Counted from the first letter of the stretch, positions 43,181 through 51,910 are shown. The stretch: DNA of 64,000 bases from Micrococcaceae bacterium (GCA_030452125.1 JAKDMV010000001.1:46235-110234); one strand, 5' to 3'. The notes: generated by a model from the letters alone, not told the origin. Numbers and translations: made by a program.

Positions 43181-43857
43181 GCGCGCGCCTGGTTGCCCTG
43201 GTGCCCGATCCAACCCCACACTCCGGCGACCAACGCCGCAATGAGGATCGGGACGCCCGGGGGTACGAACGGGACGGCCAGCACGGTGGCCACCGCGCAG
43301 ACCACGGCGATCGCCACCGGATCCCGTGAGGCCAGCCGTGGCCACAACAAGGCCAGGAAGGCGGCGACGGCGGCCCCGTCCAACCCCCAGGCCTTCGGGT
43401 CGCCCAGGGCGTCGCCGAGCAGGGCCCCGGCGACGGTGAACAGGTTCCACAGGATGAATATCCCCAGCCCGGCGGTCCAGAAACCGCGGCGGACCTCTCT
43501 CAGGTCCTCCTGCACGACGGCGGTGGCCGTGGATTCATCGATGGTCACGTGGGCGGCGGCCGCCTTGCGCCACCCGGTGGGGCGGGCCATGGAGTTCATC
43601 TGCATCCCGTAGATGATGTTGCGGATCCCCAACAGGGTCGCGGCCCCGAAGGCCGCCGAACCGGCGCCTCCGCCGGCGACGACCCCGATGAACGCGAATT
43701 GCGATCCTCCGGTGAACATCAGGGCGCTCAGCGCCACGGTCTGCCAGAAGCCCAGCCCGGACGCCACGGCGAGCGCGCCGAAGGAGATGCCGTAGAGGCC
43801 CGTCGCCACGGCAATGGACAGGCCCGTCTTCACGGCAGGGGACTGGCTGAACTTCAC
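43177..43857 (-). CDS. azlC: AzlC branched-chain amino acid exporter subunit
   Basis: 226 residues, multiple membrane helices. AzlC marks: GISFGALAVASGLGFWQTV, then ALMFTGGSQFAFIGVVAGGG, and LLGIRNIIYGMQM with the conserved Arg-Asn. The GTG start lies six bases after TAGACT (43864-43869). First gene of the azlCD unit. Confidence 0.92.
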   Translation of the reverse strand: MKFSQSPAVKTGLSIAVATGLYGISFGALAVASGLGFWQTVALSALMFTGGSQFAFIGVVAGGGAGSAAFGAATLLGIRNIIYGMQMNSMARPTGWRKAAAAHVTIDESTATAVVQEDLREVRRGFWTAGLGIFILWNLFTVAGALLGDALGDPKAWGLDGAAVAAFLALLWPRLASRDPVAIAVVCAVATVLAVPFVPPGVPILIAALVAGVWGWIGHQGNQARA

Positions 43858-43863
43858 CTCGGC

Positions 43864-43869
43864 AGTCTA
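43864..43869 (-). promoter_or_regulatory. -10 box of azlCD, leaderless type
   Basis: On the minus strand TAGACT, six bases (GCCGAG), then the GTG at 43857. Confidence 0.5.
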
Positions 43870-43886
43870 TCCACGCGCCGGCCGCG

Positions 43887-44894
43887 TCAGGGTCGGGCCT
43901 CCGGCTGCAGGACGATTCGCGTGCCGCGGTTCTGCCCCGATTCCAGCCGTGCCTGCGCCCACCCGGCATCGTTGAAGGACCCCAGGTCCACCTGCCGGGG
44001 CGCCCAGGCGCCGGTGGCCAGCAGGGTGTTCACGGTGTTGGCCGCGTCGGCCAGTTCGGCGACGGTGGCGTTGCTGATCGCGAAGCCGCGCAGGCTCGCG
44101 TCGCGCATGTACAGCTGCCCCACGGGCAGGACGGCTTCCGTGCCGGGCCCGGCGAGCAGGACGATCCGTCCACGGGGGGCAGCAAGCTTCACCGCCGCCG
44201 CCAGGTCGTTATGTCCTGCGGTGTCGATCTGCACGTCGAGGCCTTCGGGCGCGGCCTGCGCCAGCCGGGCCACCAGATCCGGGTCGCGGTAGTCCAGCAC
44301 GGTCCCGGCGCCGAACCCGCGGCAATAGTGCGCATCCTCGGCGGAGGCCGAGGCCAGCACCCGGGCCCCGCCGGCCACGGCCAGCACGATGGCCGCCGAC
44401 CCGACCTGTCCGGCACCCCCGGCGATGTAGACGCTGTCCCCGGGGTCCGGGTTCCCGTGGCGTTGGACCGCCAGGGCCGCCGTCGTGCACGGATGCAGTG
44501 CCGCAGCGGCAGTAACCGGGTCCACGCCCGCGGGAAGCGGGTAGATCCTTTCGGCCTCGACGGCGACCCGCTCGGCGGTCGCCCCGGGCCGGCCGGCGAA
44601 GCCGAGGCTGTTGGTCCAGGCCCGCTGCCCCACCTGCAGGCCGGTCACCGACGCACCTACGGCCTCGATGGTGCCCACCGCGTCCCGGCCGACCGCCACG
44701 GGGAAGTCCAGTTCCGTGGCGTAGACCCCGGAGCGGACGAAGGTGTCCACGTGGTTCACGGCGACGGCCTCCACCCCCAGGACCACCTGGGCCGGCCCGC
44801 AGACCGGGGCGGGCAGCCGTAGCGGGTGGATCCCCGCGGTATCGGTCAGCCGGTCGATGCCGACGGCCCGGACCGTTCCTGCCCCGGTGTTCAC
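43887..44894 (-). CDS. Quinone oxidoreductase-like MDR-family dehydrogenase
   Basis: 335 residues. Medium-chain dehydrogenase/reductase of the zeta-crystallin type: VGRDAVGTIEAVGASV for the GroES-like domain, VYIAGGAGQVGSAAIVLA as the NADPH-binding motif, and LDVQIDTAGHNDLAAAV further on. Zinc ligands of alcohol dehydrogenases are absent, which fits an NADPH:quinone reductase. Its start overlaps the upstream glycerophosphodiesterase stop as GTGA, so the two are coupled. Confidence 0.85.
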   Translation of the reverse strand: MNTGAGTVRAVGIDRLTDTAGIHPLRLPAPVCGPAQVVLGVEAVAVNHVDTFVRSGVYATELDFPVAVGRDAVGTIEAVGASVTGLQVGQRAWTNSLGFAGRPGATAERVAVEAERIYPLPAGVDPVTAAAALHPCTTAALAVQRHGNPDPGDSVYIAGGAGQVGSAAIVLAVAGGARVLASASAEDAHYCRGFGAGTVLDYRDPDLVARLAQAAPEGLDVQIDTAGHNDLAAAVKLAAPRGRIVLLAGPGTEAVLPVGQLYMRDASLRGFAISNATVAELADAANTVNTLLATGAWAPRQVDLGSFNDAGWAQARLESGQNRGTRIVLQPEARP

Positions 44895-45757
44895 GCCCGG
44901 GCCAGCGAATCCAGGACGGCGCGGGTGTGCTTCGGATCGTTGCTGGTCATCTCCTGGACCCCCAGCCGGGCCAGGAACCTGATGTCGGCCTCCTCGTCCA
45001 CCGTCCACACCCGCAGCCCGGTTCCGGCATCGAGCCAGCCCCGCACGGTGTCCTCGTGCCGGCGCACCCAGGCGACCCCGGGGCCGGCCAGGCCGGCGAT
45101 CCCCACCTCGATGGCCGGGACCCCTTCCCGGGCCGAGCCGTAGACGACGGCGGCGACCCGCGCACCGAGCTCATCCCCGCGTTCGGCGAGGCCGGCGACC
45201 TTCTTCTGGTTCTCCCCGGTGACCAGTTGGCACAGGACCTCGGCGGGAACCCTCCGGCCGAGGTGACGCACCGACCCGGCATCGAAGCACATGAAGCTGA
45301 CCGTGACGTCCCCGATCCTCGAGGTGGTGGCTTCCCAGCCCAGCGCGGTCAGTTCCTCCAGGACGGCGTCCTCGAGTCCGCGCCCGAATTCGCTGGGGTG
45401 CTTGATCTCGATGGCCAGGCCGATCGACCGCCCTGCGGTGGCGGCCAGGTCCACCAGTTCACCCAGGGTCAGCAGTTGATCATGCAGCCCCCCGTAGGCG
45501 GCCGGGATTTCGCGGCCCTTCCAGGAGGCGAAGTCCAGCTCCCGCAGTTCCTGCAGCGTGAACGAGGAGATCCGCCCCGAGGCGTTGGAGGTGCGGTCCA
45601 CGGTCTGGTCGTGATGGCAGACGATCCGGCCGTCACGGGTGAGGTGGACGTCGCATTCGATCCCGTCGGCACCGTCGGCGATCGCCTGCAGGTAGGCGGC
45701 CCGGGTGTTTTCCGCGTAGGCGGCGCTGGATCCGCGATGTGCATAGACATGGTGCAT
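44891..45757 (-). CDS. Glycerophosphodiester phosphodiesterase
   Basis: 288 residues, no signal peptide. GDPD TIM barrel: YAHRGSSAAYAENTRAAY with the catalytic His-Arg, GIECDVHLTRDGRIVCHHD with the metal-binding Glu/Asp and second His, LAIEIKHPSEFG, and a C-terminal LRVWTVDEEADIRFLA. It hydrolyses glycerophosphodiesters to glycerol-3-phosphate and an alcohol. A TAGCGT hexamer seven bases before the ATG at 45757 suggests a leaderless start. Confidence 0.92.
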   Translation of the reverse strand: MHHVYAHRGSSAAYAENTRAAYLQAIADGADGIECDVHLTRDGRIVCHHDQTVDRTSNASGRISSFTLQELRELDFASWKGREIPAAYGGLHDQLLTLGELVDLAATAGRSIGLAIEIKHPSEFGRGLEDAVLEELTALGWEATTSRIGDVTVSFMCFDAGSVRHLGRRVPAEVLCQLVTGENQKKVAGLAERGDELGARVAAVVYGSAREGVPAIEVGIAGLAGPGVAWVRRHEDTVRGWLDAGTGLRVWTVDEEADIRFLARLGVQEMTSNDPKHTRAVLDSLARA

Positions 45758-45864
45758 GGTCCTCACGCTACGCGATGGCCCCCGGGCTCGTTGGCGCGAT
45801 CCCGGGCGAGCCGGTGAACTATCGTGGAAGCGCGCCACCGAGGCACCCCACCGATTGGACCCCC

Positions 45865-47115
45865 ATGCCACTGATCTCCGACGTCGAACGGTCCACAGCG
45901 CTGCGGCGCATGAAAGCCATTGCCACGGGATTGTTGATCGGGATGGCGGTCCTGTTCGCGGTGTCCTTCGCCCTGCAGGAGTCCCATGGGTGGCTCCAAT
46001 ACGTCAGGGCGGCGGCCGAGGGCGGGATGGTCGGGGCCCTGGCCGACTGGTTCGCCGTCACCGCGCTGTTCCGTCACCCGTTGGGACTGCCGATCCCGCA
46101 TACGGCGATCATCCCACGCAAGAAGGACCAGATCGGTGAGAGCCTGGGCGGCTTCATCGAGGAGAACTTCCTCTCCGACGAGGTGGTGGGCACCAAACTC
46201 GCTTCGCTGTCCTTCGCGGCCCCCGCCGGGGCGTGGCTCAGCGAGGCAGGCAATGCCGAACGGGTGGCCGTCGAGGCTTCGACGGTGGTCCGGGCCCTGC
46301 TCTCGGTGGTCAACGACGAGGACGTGCTGGCGTTGGCCGAGTCCCTGGCCCGCAAGCACATGCTGGCCCCCGAATGGTCCCCCACCCTGGGGCGGATGCT
46401 CGAACTGGTCCTGCGCGACGGACACCAACGCCCCGTCGTGGACCTGTTGGCCGACCGGGTGGCCGACTGGGTGGCCGTGAACCGCCGGACGGTGGTCCAG
46501 CTCGTCGCCGAACGCTCCCCCGCCTGGTTGCCGTCGATGATGGATACCTTCGTGGGGGAACGACTGCACCGCGAGCTGGCGGCCTTCACCGACGCCGTCC
46601 GGAACGATCCGGATCATCGGCTGCGCCGCAGCGTCGACGACTGGCTGGCCGAATTCGCACGGGACATGCAGCACCGCCCGGACACGATCGCCCAGGTGGA
46701 GGCGCTCAAGCACAGCATCCTGGACGATCCGCAGCTGCACGAGGCGGTGGCCACCGGCTGGGAGTCCATCAAGGCGGCGCTGCTCGATGCCCTGGAGAAC
46801 CCGGAATCCGCCCTGCGCCTGTCCTTCGTGCGGGCGGTCATGGACCTGGGTTCGCGGTTGCGCACCGATACGGTGCTGGCGGCAAAGATCGACCGGTGGA
46901 TCACCACGGCCGTCGGCTATCTGGTCCACACCTACCGTGAGCAGATCTCGGGGCTGATCGGGGACACCGTGGCCCGGTGGGACGGGGTCCAGACAAGCCG
47001 GAAGATCGAATTGCAGGTGGGCCGGGACCTGCAGTTCATCAGGATCAACGGGACCGTCGTCGGCTCCCTGGCGGGTCTGGCGATCTTCATCGCCGCGAAC
47101 ACCTTCCTGGGCTGA
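45865..47115 (+). CDS. DUF445 family membrane-anchored protein
   Basis: 416 residues. A N-terminal helix (AIATGLLIGMAVLFAVSFAL) is followed by the diagnostic AAAEGGMVGALADWFAVTALFRHPLGLPIPHTAIIPRKKDQIGES region, a long helical middle domain and a C-terminal hairpin helix (VVGSLAGLAIFIAANTFLG). DUF445 proteins are widespread and of unknown function. A longer frame starting upstream was rejected because similarity starts at the ATG at 45865. Confidence 0.88.
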   Translation: MPLISDVERSTALRRMKAIATGLLIGMAVLFAVSFALQESHGWLQYVRAAAEGGMVGALADWFAVTALFRHPLGLPIPHTAIIPRKKDQIGESLGGFIEENFLSDEVVGTKLASLSFAAPAGAWLSEAGNAERVAVEASTVVRALLSVVNDEDVLALAESLARKHMLAPEWSPTLGRMLELVLRDGHQRPVVDLLADRVADWVAVNRRTVVQLVAERSPAWLPSMMDTFVGERLHRELAAFTDAVRNDPDHRLRRSVDDWLAEFARDMQHRPDTIAQVEALKHSILDDPQLHEAVATGWESIKAALLDALENPESALRLSFVRAVMDLGSRLRTDTVLAAKIDRWITTAVGYLVHTYREQISGLIGDTVARWDGVQTSRKIELQVGRDLQFIRINGTVVGSLAGLAIFIAANTFLG

Positions 47116-47121
47116 CGGGGC

Positions 47122-47970
47122 CTACCGGCCGTCGGAGGCGCGGCGGTGCCGCTCCTGCTCGATGGCCCGCTCGACGGCGGTCCGGGCGGCTTCCAGGGCT
47201 GCGCCGTCCTCCGCGCGGGCCGGGTCGACCGCCTGGCTGAGGACCTTTCGTGGGGCCAGCCCCCCGGGAATCGTGGTGGGGACGGGCCCGAAGGCCAGTG
47301 ACGCGGATTCGACGACCTTGCGGCCCAGGAACCGGTTGCCCACGCCCCCCACGGCGGCACCGAGCCCGAAGGGGATCGCCCGGCCGATGATCGAAGCCCC
47401 CTGGGTGGCCAGGATCTTGCGCAGGAAGCGCTTCTGCACCTGGGCGCCGATGGCGCCCCAGGCCCCCGACGACTTCCCGTTGCCGAAGACCGAGCCCCAG
47501 CCCTTCACCGGCCCCACCCCGCGCCCTGCCGCCTGGTGGGTCAGGGCGGAGATCATCGCACTGCCTTCCTCCCCCATCAGGATGGCCATCACCATCACCC
47601 GGGCCTTGTCCGGGTCCTCGGTGGTGATCCCGTGCAGCTCGGCCAGCGACTGGGCGTAGAGGGCGCTGGCTTCCAGGAAGCCGACCGTAGCCGCCGCAGA
47701 GAGGCCCAATGATGCCGCCGTGCCGATCCCGGGCACGACCGCGGAGGCCCCGACGGCAGCGCCACCGCCGGTGACCGCCACCATGTAGTCGCGTTTGATC
47801 AGACGGGCCAGTTCCGGCCCGTCCGCCCGGGGGTGCTTGCGCTGCAAACGGCGCAGATAGGCCACCACCAGGGGGCGCTGGACGCCGATGGCCCTGACGA
47901 TCGCCCCCTGGATTCCGGCGACGGGTTTTCCGTCCGGGCCCAGGACCGCTGCAGTGATTTTTTCCTTCAT
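47122..47970 (-). CDS. EcsC-like protein
   Basis: 282 residues. Gly/Ala-rich protein with hydrophobic helical hairpins: VAVTGGGAAVGASAVVPGIGTAASLGLS, then RAIPFGLGAAVGGVGNRFLGRKVV. These resemble the EcsC family of unknown function, but the match is by pattern only. The start is supported by an ideal TAAAAT -10 box six bases upstream. It converges on the DUF445 gene with a six-base gap. Confidence 0.6.
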   Translation of the reverse strand: MKEKITAAVLGPDGKPVAGIQGAIVRAIGVQRPLVVAYLRRLQRKHPRADGPELARLIKRDYMVAVTGGGAAVGASAVVPGIGTAASLGLSAAATVGFLEASALYAQSLAELHGITTEDPDKARVMVMAILMGEEGSAMISALTHQAAGRGVGPVKGWGSVFGNGKSSGAWGAIGAQVQKRFLRKILATQGASIIGRAIPFGLGAAVGGVGNRFLGRKVVESASLAFGPVPTTIPGGLAPRKVLSQAVDPARAEDGAALEAARTAVERAIEQERHRRASDGR

Positions 47971-47976
47971 ATACCG

Positions 47977-47982
47977 ATTTTA
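47977..47982 (-). promoter_or_regulatory. -10 box of the EcsC-like gene, leaderless type
   Basis: On the minus strand TAAAAT (5 of 6 to the -10 consensus), six bases, then the ATG at 47970. Confidence 0.55.
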
Positions 47983-48010
47983 GGGGCCCTGTCCCCTCCC
48001 TGCCGGAACA

Positions 48011-48460
48011 TCAGAGCGAAACCGTCGCGCGGGGGGCCTTCTGCACGGCGAGAACTGCCTTGCGCAGGGCCAGGAATAGCAGGACGACGCCGACGGTCAA
48101 CAGGATATGTCCCAGTCCGGCGATCCCGCTCAAGGCCGGGGACGAGACGTCGGAGCCCTGGACGGCCAGGGTGCCCTTGACGAGCATCATCCCGCCGGTG
48201 ATGGCCACGCCGACGGTCCAGGTCCAGAAGAACCAGTTGGACAGCTTCGGGGCGGCCGCGGAGACGTGCAGGACCCGCTCCAGGATCATCACGATCAGCA
48301 AGACGATGAACCCCAGGACCAGGAAGTGGGTATGGACCAGGGGTAGTTGTGTGGCGGAGCGGTCCGTGAAGTCGTTGGCCTTCGTCAGCTCCCGGTAGAA
48401 CAATCCGGACAGGACGCCGACGACGGCGAAGGTGAAGGACGTGTAGAGAAGGCGGAGCAC
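48011..48460 (-). CDS. DUF2871 family membrane protein
   Basis: 149 residues, four membrane helices. Family pattern: LYTSFTFAVVGVLSGLFYRELTK, then HTHFLVLGFIVLLIVMILER with paired His, then WTWTVGVAITGGMMLVKG. The conserved His residues and topology recall haem-copper-type proteins, but the function is unknown. GTG start with a GAAAGG Shine-Dalgarno eight bases upstream. A conspicuous inverted repeat lies just before it. Confidence 0.8.
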   Translation of the reverse strand: MLRLLYTSFTFAVVGVLSGLFYRELTKANDFTDRSATQLPLVHTHFLVLGFIVLLIVMILERVLHVSAAAPKLSNWFFWTWTVGVAITGGMMLVKGTLAVQGSDVSSPALSGIAGLGHILLTVGVVLLFLALRKAVLAVQKAPRATVSL

Positions 48461-48474
48461 TTCGATGGCCTTTC

Positions 48475-48507
48475 GTTGATGGTTGAGGCTGATTGCCTAC
48501 CATCAAC
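48475..48507. repeat. Inverted repeat upstream of the DUF2871 gene
   Basis: GTTGATGGT at 48475-48483 and ACCATCAAC at 48499-48507, perfect 9-base arms separated by 15 bases, 15-47 bases upstream of the GTG start. The spacing fits a dimeric regulator better than a terminator (no U-tract). Confidence 0.5.
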
Positions 48508-48600
48508 TCTTCCCGCCGGGCCCCGGGCGGTGATCAACCAATCGGTGGATTCCGCCCTGTGAGGTCCACCACGCAGGGTTCGTGCGGTGGTGCGCCGCTG

Positions 48601-49881
48601 CTAGTCGGAGACGGGGAGGTCGATGTCGACCCAGACCAGGCGGTGGTTTCCGCTGGGGGCGGGATCGCCGTAGACCAGGGCCCGACCCGGTTGCCTGGCG
48701 GAAGGCCAGAACACCCCGGCCCCGGCGACGTCCAGGCTGATCGAGGCCAGGGCGTAATCGCTGCGCAGCGCCCCGGCGGCCCCGTCGATCGAGGTGCGCA
48801 GGTTCGGGGCCGAAAGCTTCCCGGCGTCCGGGGCCGGCGGATCTCCTGCACCGTATTCCTCAGCGCCGGGGGAGGTCGGCCGCGGGTCGTTGACCGCCGC
48901 GTTTCCCAGCAGCTGCTTCGTGGCCGAGCGGGCGGAGTCCCCCTGGCCGGGGCCCACGCCGAGGTCGCCCAGGACCACGAAGCGCGCGTCGTCGGGCAAT
49001 CCGCCGCTATGTCCCTGGTCGTCGGTGATGTAGTCGGCGTCCCCGCCCCCGGCGACGTAGTCGGAGATCAACCGGATCTCGTCGGCATTGCGCCGGCGGT
49101 GTTCATTGCCTTCCTCGTCCACGGCGGCGCCGGGATCCACGGCCACCACGTGCACGGTGTTTCCCTCGATCGTGACGGGCACGTCCCAGGTGGTGGAGCT
49201 GTTCAGCCGCAGGATGGTGCGTACCAGCGGCGAATACTCCCCGGTGGGCAGCCGGTTGTCCGGCATCGAAGTCCACAGCAGGTTCTGGAAGGTGCGGATC
49301 CCGTCGCGTTGGATCGGGTGCTTGGAATACAGGACCATGCCGTGTTGTCCGGGGAAGTCCCCGTGGCCGAATCCGTCGGTCGCATCACCGACGGTTCCGT
49401 TGCCGTCCAGGTCGGCACCGGTGGGGACGCCGTGGTTGGTCGGGGCCACATACATGTAGGGGTAGTCGACGGCCTGCTGCTGGTTCTGGTCCTGCTGGAG
49501 GTAGTGGGTGCGGAAGCCCTCGGCGGCCTCGTGGTCCTCGTCGTAGTCGAAGTCACTGAGCAGCACGACGTCGGGGTTGGTCCGTTGGATGACCTCCGCC
49601 ACGGCCGAGGCCGACTCGTCCCCGGCGCGGGAGAGGTCCTGGGCCAGCTCGCCGGCGTATCCGCGGCTGAGGGAGGAGTTGAAGGCGGCGGCACGCAACG
49701 CGCCGTCGTGTCCGGGGGCCGTCAGATCTCCCGTCGGCTTCAACTGGGCCTGGAACCGCTGGTAGTCGGGGGTCAGGAAGTCCGGGGCGTCGGCCCCTTC
49801 GGCGAGCGCGGGCACCATGGAGGCAGCCGTCAGACCGACGGCTAGCAGACCGGCCCCCAGGGCCCTTTTGATGACACGCAC
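48601..49881 (-). CDS. Secreted endonuclease/exonuclease/phosphatase-fold protein
   Basis: 426 residues with a signal peptide (core LGAGLLAVGLTAASMVPALA, cleavage likely after Ala27). The mature part has an EEP-like fold: RAAAFNSSLSRGYAGELAQDL, then IQRTNPDVVLLSDFDYD, HGMVLYSKHPI, VVAVDPGAAVD, FVVLGDLGVGP and a C-terminal SDYALASISLDV. Some catalytic positions deviate from DNase I-type enzymes (for example GDLG in place of GDFN, and no terminal SDH), so the hydrolase may act on phosphodiesters or lipids. Leaderless GTG start. Confidence 0.75.
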   Translation of the reverse strand: MRVIKRALGAGLLAVGLTAASMVPALAEGADAPDFLTPDYQRFQAQLKPTGDLTAPGHDGALRAAAFNSSLSRGYAGELAQDLSRAGDESASAVAEVIQRTNPDVVLLSDFDYDEDHEAAEGFRTHYLQQDQNQQQAVDYPYMYVAPTNHGVPTGADLDGNGTVGDATDGFGHGDFPGQHGMVLYSKHPIQRDGIRTFQNLLWTSMPDNRLPTGEYSPLVRTILRLNSSTTWDVPVTIEGNTVHVVAVDPGAAVDEEGNEHRRRNADEIRLISDYVAGGGDADYITDDQGHSGGLPDDARFVVLGDLGVGPGQGDSARSATKQLLGNAAVNDPRPTSPGAEEYGAGDPPAPDAGKLSAPNLRTSIDGAAGALRSDYALASISLDVAGAGVFWPSARQPGRALVYGDPAPSGNHRLVWVDIDLPVSD

Positions 49882-49887
49882 TCCACC

Positions 49888-49893
49888 AGCGTA
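49888..49893 (-). promoter_or_regulatory. -10 box of the secreted EEP gene, leaderless type
   Basis: On the minus strand TACGCT, six bases, then the GTG at 49881. The remaining ~240 bases up to the tRNA-Lys terminator hold no gene I can support. Confidence 0.5.
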
Positions 49894-50133
49894 GGACCTC
49901 CGACCCGGGTCGGGAACCGGGATCGGGGCCGGTGGACACGATCCGGTGCGGCGAACCATCGCGGAACCGTGGGGACGGATCGGTGCCGACCCCCGTCCTT
50001 CCGCGGGATGCCGCCGATCCGGCTACCCGTCGGTAGCCAAGACCCGACCCCGCGGCCCGGTGGGGCATTGTTGCCGTATTGAAATCTTCGCTTGATGGAC
50101 CAATCCGGTTCATGCTCCGGTCCCCCCACGAAG

Positions 50134-50167
50134 CCCGCCCCGCCCCGCTGATGCGGGACGGGGCGGG
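50134..50167 (-). terminator. Terminator of tRNA-Lys
   Basis: GC-rich hairpin of about 15 pairs with one mismatch and a TGAT-type tetraloop, starting six bases beyond the tRNA 3' end on its strand. Confidence 0.7.
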
Positions 50168-50173
50168 GTGCGG

Positions 50174-50246
50174 TGGGCCCTACGGGGATCGAACCCGTGA
50201 CCAGCGGATTAAAAGTCCGATGCTCTACCACCTGAGCTAAAGGCCC
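50174..50246 (-). tRNA. tRNA-Lys (TTT)
   Basis: 73 bases without a true encoded CCA (ends ACCG). Acceptor GGGCCTT pairs with AGGGCCC, anticodon loop CTTTTAA gives TTT, and the T-loop is GGTTCGATCCC. Confidence 0.95.
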
Positions 50247-50334
50247 CCGGCGGCCATGATGGCCGGTATATATCCTAACGCAATGCCGGCCCTGCGTTGC
50301 AGTCAGGTCGTGGCCGGGGCTTCCGGGCCCGGAG

Positions 50335-50340
50335 TATCCT
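50335..50340 (+). promoter_or_regulatory. -10 box of the 50348 gene, leaderless type
   Basis: TATCCT followed by seven bases and the ATG at 50348. Confidence 0.45.
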
Positions 50341-50347
50341 CGAGTGC

Positions 50348-51007
50348 ATGAATGACGCCCAGACATCCGGAGCGGGCTCGGGCGGACGCCGACACCACCG
50401 CCCCAGGCCCTTCGCCCCGGCAGATTTCGAGCCCTTTGCCAGTGGTGTCGACCCCGCGCGCATCTCGGAGGCCGGCCAGCTGGCGGCCGAGGCGTTGGTC
50501 CACCATGGTCGGGCGAACTCCGATCCCGAGGTCACCGCCCGGCTGGTCAAGCTGGCCGATAAGGAAGGGCTGGAGGTGCTGGCCGAACTGTGGGCGCAGA
50601 GTCCTGCGCGTTCGCTGCCCGGGGCCCTCTGGCGGCTCTATGCCCTCGGAACCGCGACCCGGCGCGACCCCGAACGCTACGCCGCGTACTTCGCCGCCGG
50701 ACAGCAGACCGCCGACGTCTCACGCGTCGTCGCCGGGGTGGCCGAGCCTCCGGGGGCCGACGAGGTGTCGGCGATGACCGATTCGATCCTGACTGGGGCC
50801 TTCGACGGCGATTTCGACGTGGCCCTGGAACGCACCGCGGCCTTCTGCCGAATCATCTCCTTGGGCCAGACCGAGCATGCCGACGCCTCGGAGGCCGCCA
50901 GTGCCGACCGGGCCAGCAGGTTGACCCGCACCGCGGACCTGCTGGTGAAGACGGCCGAGGATCTGGAAGCGGCAGCCATGGCCTGGCGCCGCGGCGAATT
51001 GATCTGA
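50348..51007 (+). CDS. Actinobacterial protein of unknown function
   Basis: 219 residues, soluble, helical and Ala-rich. A basic N-terminal stretch (GGRRHHRPRPFAP) is followed by ALVHHGRANSDPEVTARLVKLADKEGLEVLAELW, ARSLPGALWRLYALG and a C-terminal helical domain (SRLTRTADLLVKTAEDLEAAAMAWRRGEL). The repeated-helix pattern is shared by uncharacterised proteins of Micrococcales. No catalytic motif or membrane segment is visible. The preceding ~17 in-frame codons up to 50297 were discarded because a -10 box abuts the ATG at 50348. Confidence 0.65.
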   Translation: MNDAQTSGAGSGGRRHHRPRPFAPADFEPFASGVDPARISEAGQLAAEALVHHGRANSDPEVTARLVKLADKEGLEVLAELWAQSPARSLPGALWRLYALGTATRRDPERYAAYFAAGQQTADVSRVVAGVAEPPGADEVSAMTDSILTGAFDGDFDVALERTAAFCRIISLGQTEHADASEAASADRASRLTRTADLLVKTAEDLEAAAMAWRRGELI

Positions 51008-51013
51008 TCCGGC

Positions 51014-51048
51014 ACCGGCCCGGCCTGTTTCCCGCTGCCGGGCCCGGT
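51014..51048 (+). terminator. Terminator-like hairpin after the 50348 gene
   Basis: ACCGGCCCGGC-loop-GCCGGGCCCGGT, about 11 pairs with a 12-base loop, seven bases after the stop codon. No U-tract. Confidence 0.5.
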
Positions 51049-51292
51049 CCCGGGCATCCCACCCCACGAGACGCCGTGTTGACAGAGTCGGGGGCGACGG
51101 AGAAAACTGGAGGCGGTGTCGGACCGCGGTAGCCCCGGGTTCCAAAATTCAGCCGCTTCGAGCGGCCTTCCGCCGAGAGGTGCTCCCGGTTCGACACCAT
51201 CACCCCCCTCCTCCGGTCCACTCCGTGGCCGGCCGTGCGTAGACTGGGACGCAATCATTCGTCCACCCACCAGAGGCCGGCGGTAGAGCTTC
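51049..51292. other. Intergenic region upstream of the DUF47-Pit operon
   Basis: No gene is supported. It contains TTGACA at 51079-51084 with a poor AAAACT -10 eighteen bases on, a compact GCCGCT-TCG-AGCGGC hairpin at 51152-51166, and a TAGACT -10-like hexamer at 51240-51245 that is the likeliest promoter of the downstream operon. I found no convincing PHO box here, unlike upstream of pstS. Confidence 0.4.
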
Positions 51293-51910
51293 GTGAAATT
51301 CAGGTTGTTTCCCGTGGAGACGCGTGGACTGGAACTGCTGCAGGAACTGGGCACCACTGTCCGCCATTGCGTGGAGACCCTTTCGGAACTCCTGGGTGCC
51401 CCCGCCGAGGACCAGCCGGGCCTGATCCGCGAACTCGAGCAGTTCGAACAGCGGGCCACGGATCTGCATCACGGCCTACTCACCCACCTGCGCACCAGTT
51501 ACGTGAACCCGCTACCGCGCGAGGACCTCTACACCTTCTCCCGTCTGCTCCACGACGCCGTGGGTGAACTCTGCGGGGCCGGTGACCTGCTGGTGACGAC
51601 ATCGGTGGCCGGGGTCTCCCGGCGGGCCGCGGAACAACTGGAGATGCTCGGACGCCAATCGGAGATGACCAACGAGGCGCTGGCCAGGCTCCAGCATCCC
51701 GACGACCTGGAGGATGTCTGGATCCAGATGATCCGGCTCAGCCGCCGTTCCCACCGCACCCACCGGGCTTGGCTGGGGGAGATTGCCGATTTGTCCAAGG
51801 CCTCTTCGATCCTGCGCCACCGGGCGGTCGCCGAACAGCTGCAGGCCTCGGTGGACTCGCTGCGGGCGGTCGCCGACCATCTGGGGCGCGTCCTGGTCAA
51901 GGAATCCTGA
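51293..51910 (+). CDS. DUF47/PhoU-like regulator of Pit
   Basis: 205 residues, mostly helical. DUF47 (TIGR00153-like) protein: it starts MKFRLFPVETRGLELLQELG, has LPREDLYTFSRLLHDAV and VWIQMIRLSRRSHRTHRAW, typical of PhoU-related proteins encoded next to Pit transporters. It is thought to modulate low-affinity phosphate uptake. GTG start; 13 bases before the Pit gene. Confidence 0.85.
   Translation: MKFRLFPVETRGLELLQELGTTVRHCVETLSELLGAPAEDQPGLIRELEQFEQRATDLHHGLLTHLRTSYVNPLPREDLYTFSRLLHDAVGELCGAGDLLVTTSVAGVSRRAAEQLEMLGRQSEMTNEALARLQHPDDLEDVWIQMIRLSRRSHRTHRAWLGEIADLSKASSILRHRAVAEQLQASVDSLRAVADHLGRVLVKES

Noticed and set aside
51106..51190. tRNA-Ser-like pattern beginning GGAGGCGGTG
   Set aside because: No matching 3' acceptor strand, no proper anticodon loop and no standard T-loop could be folded.
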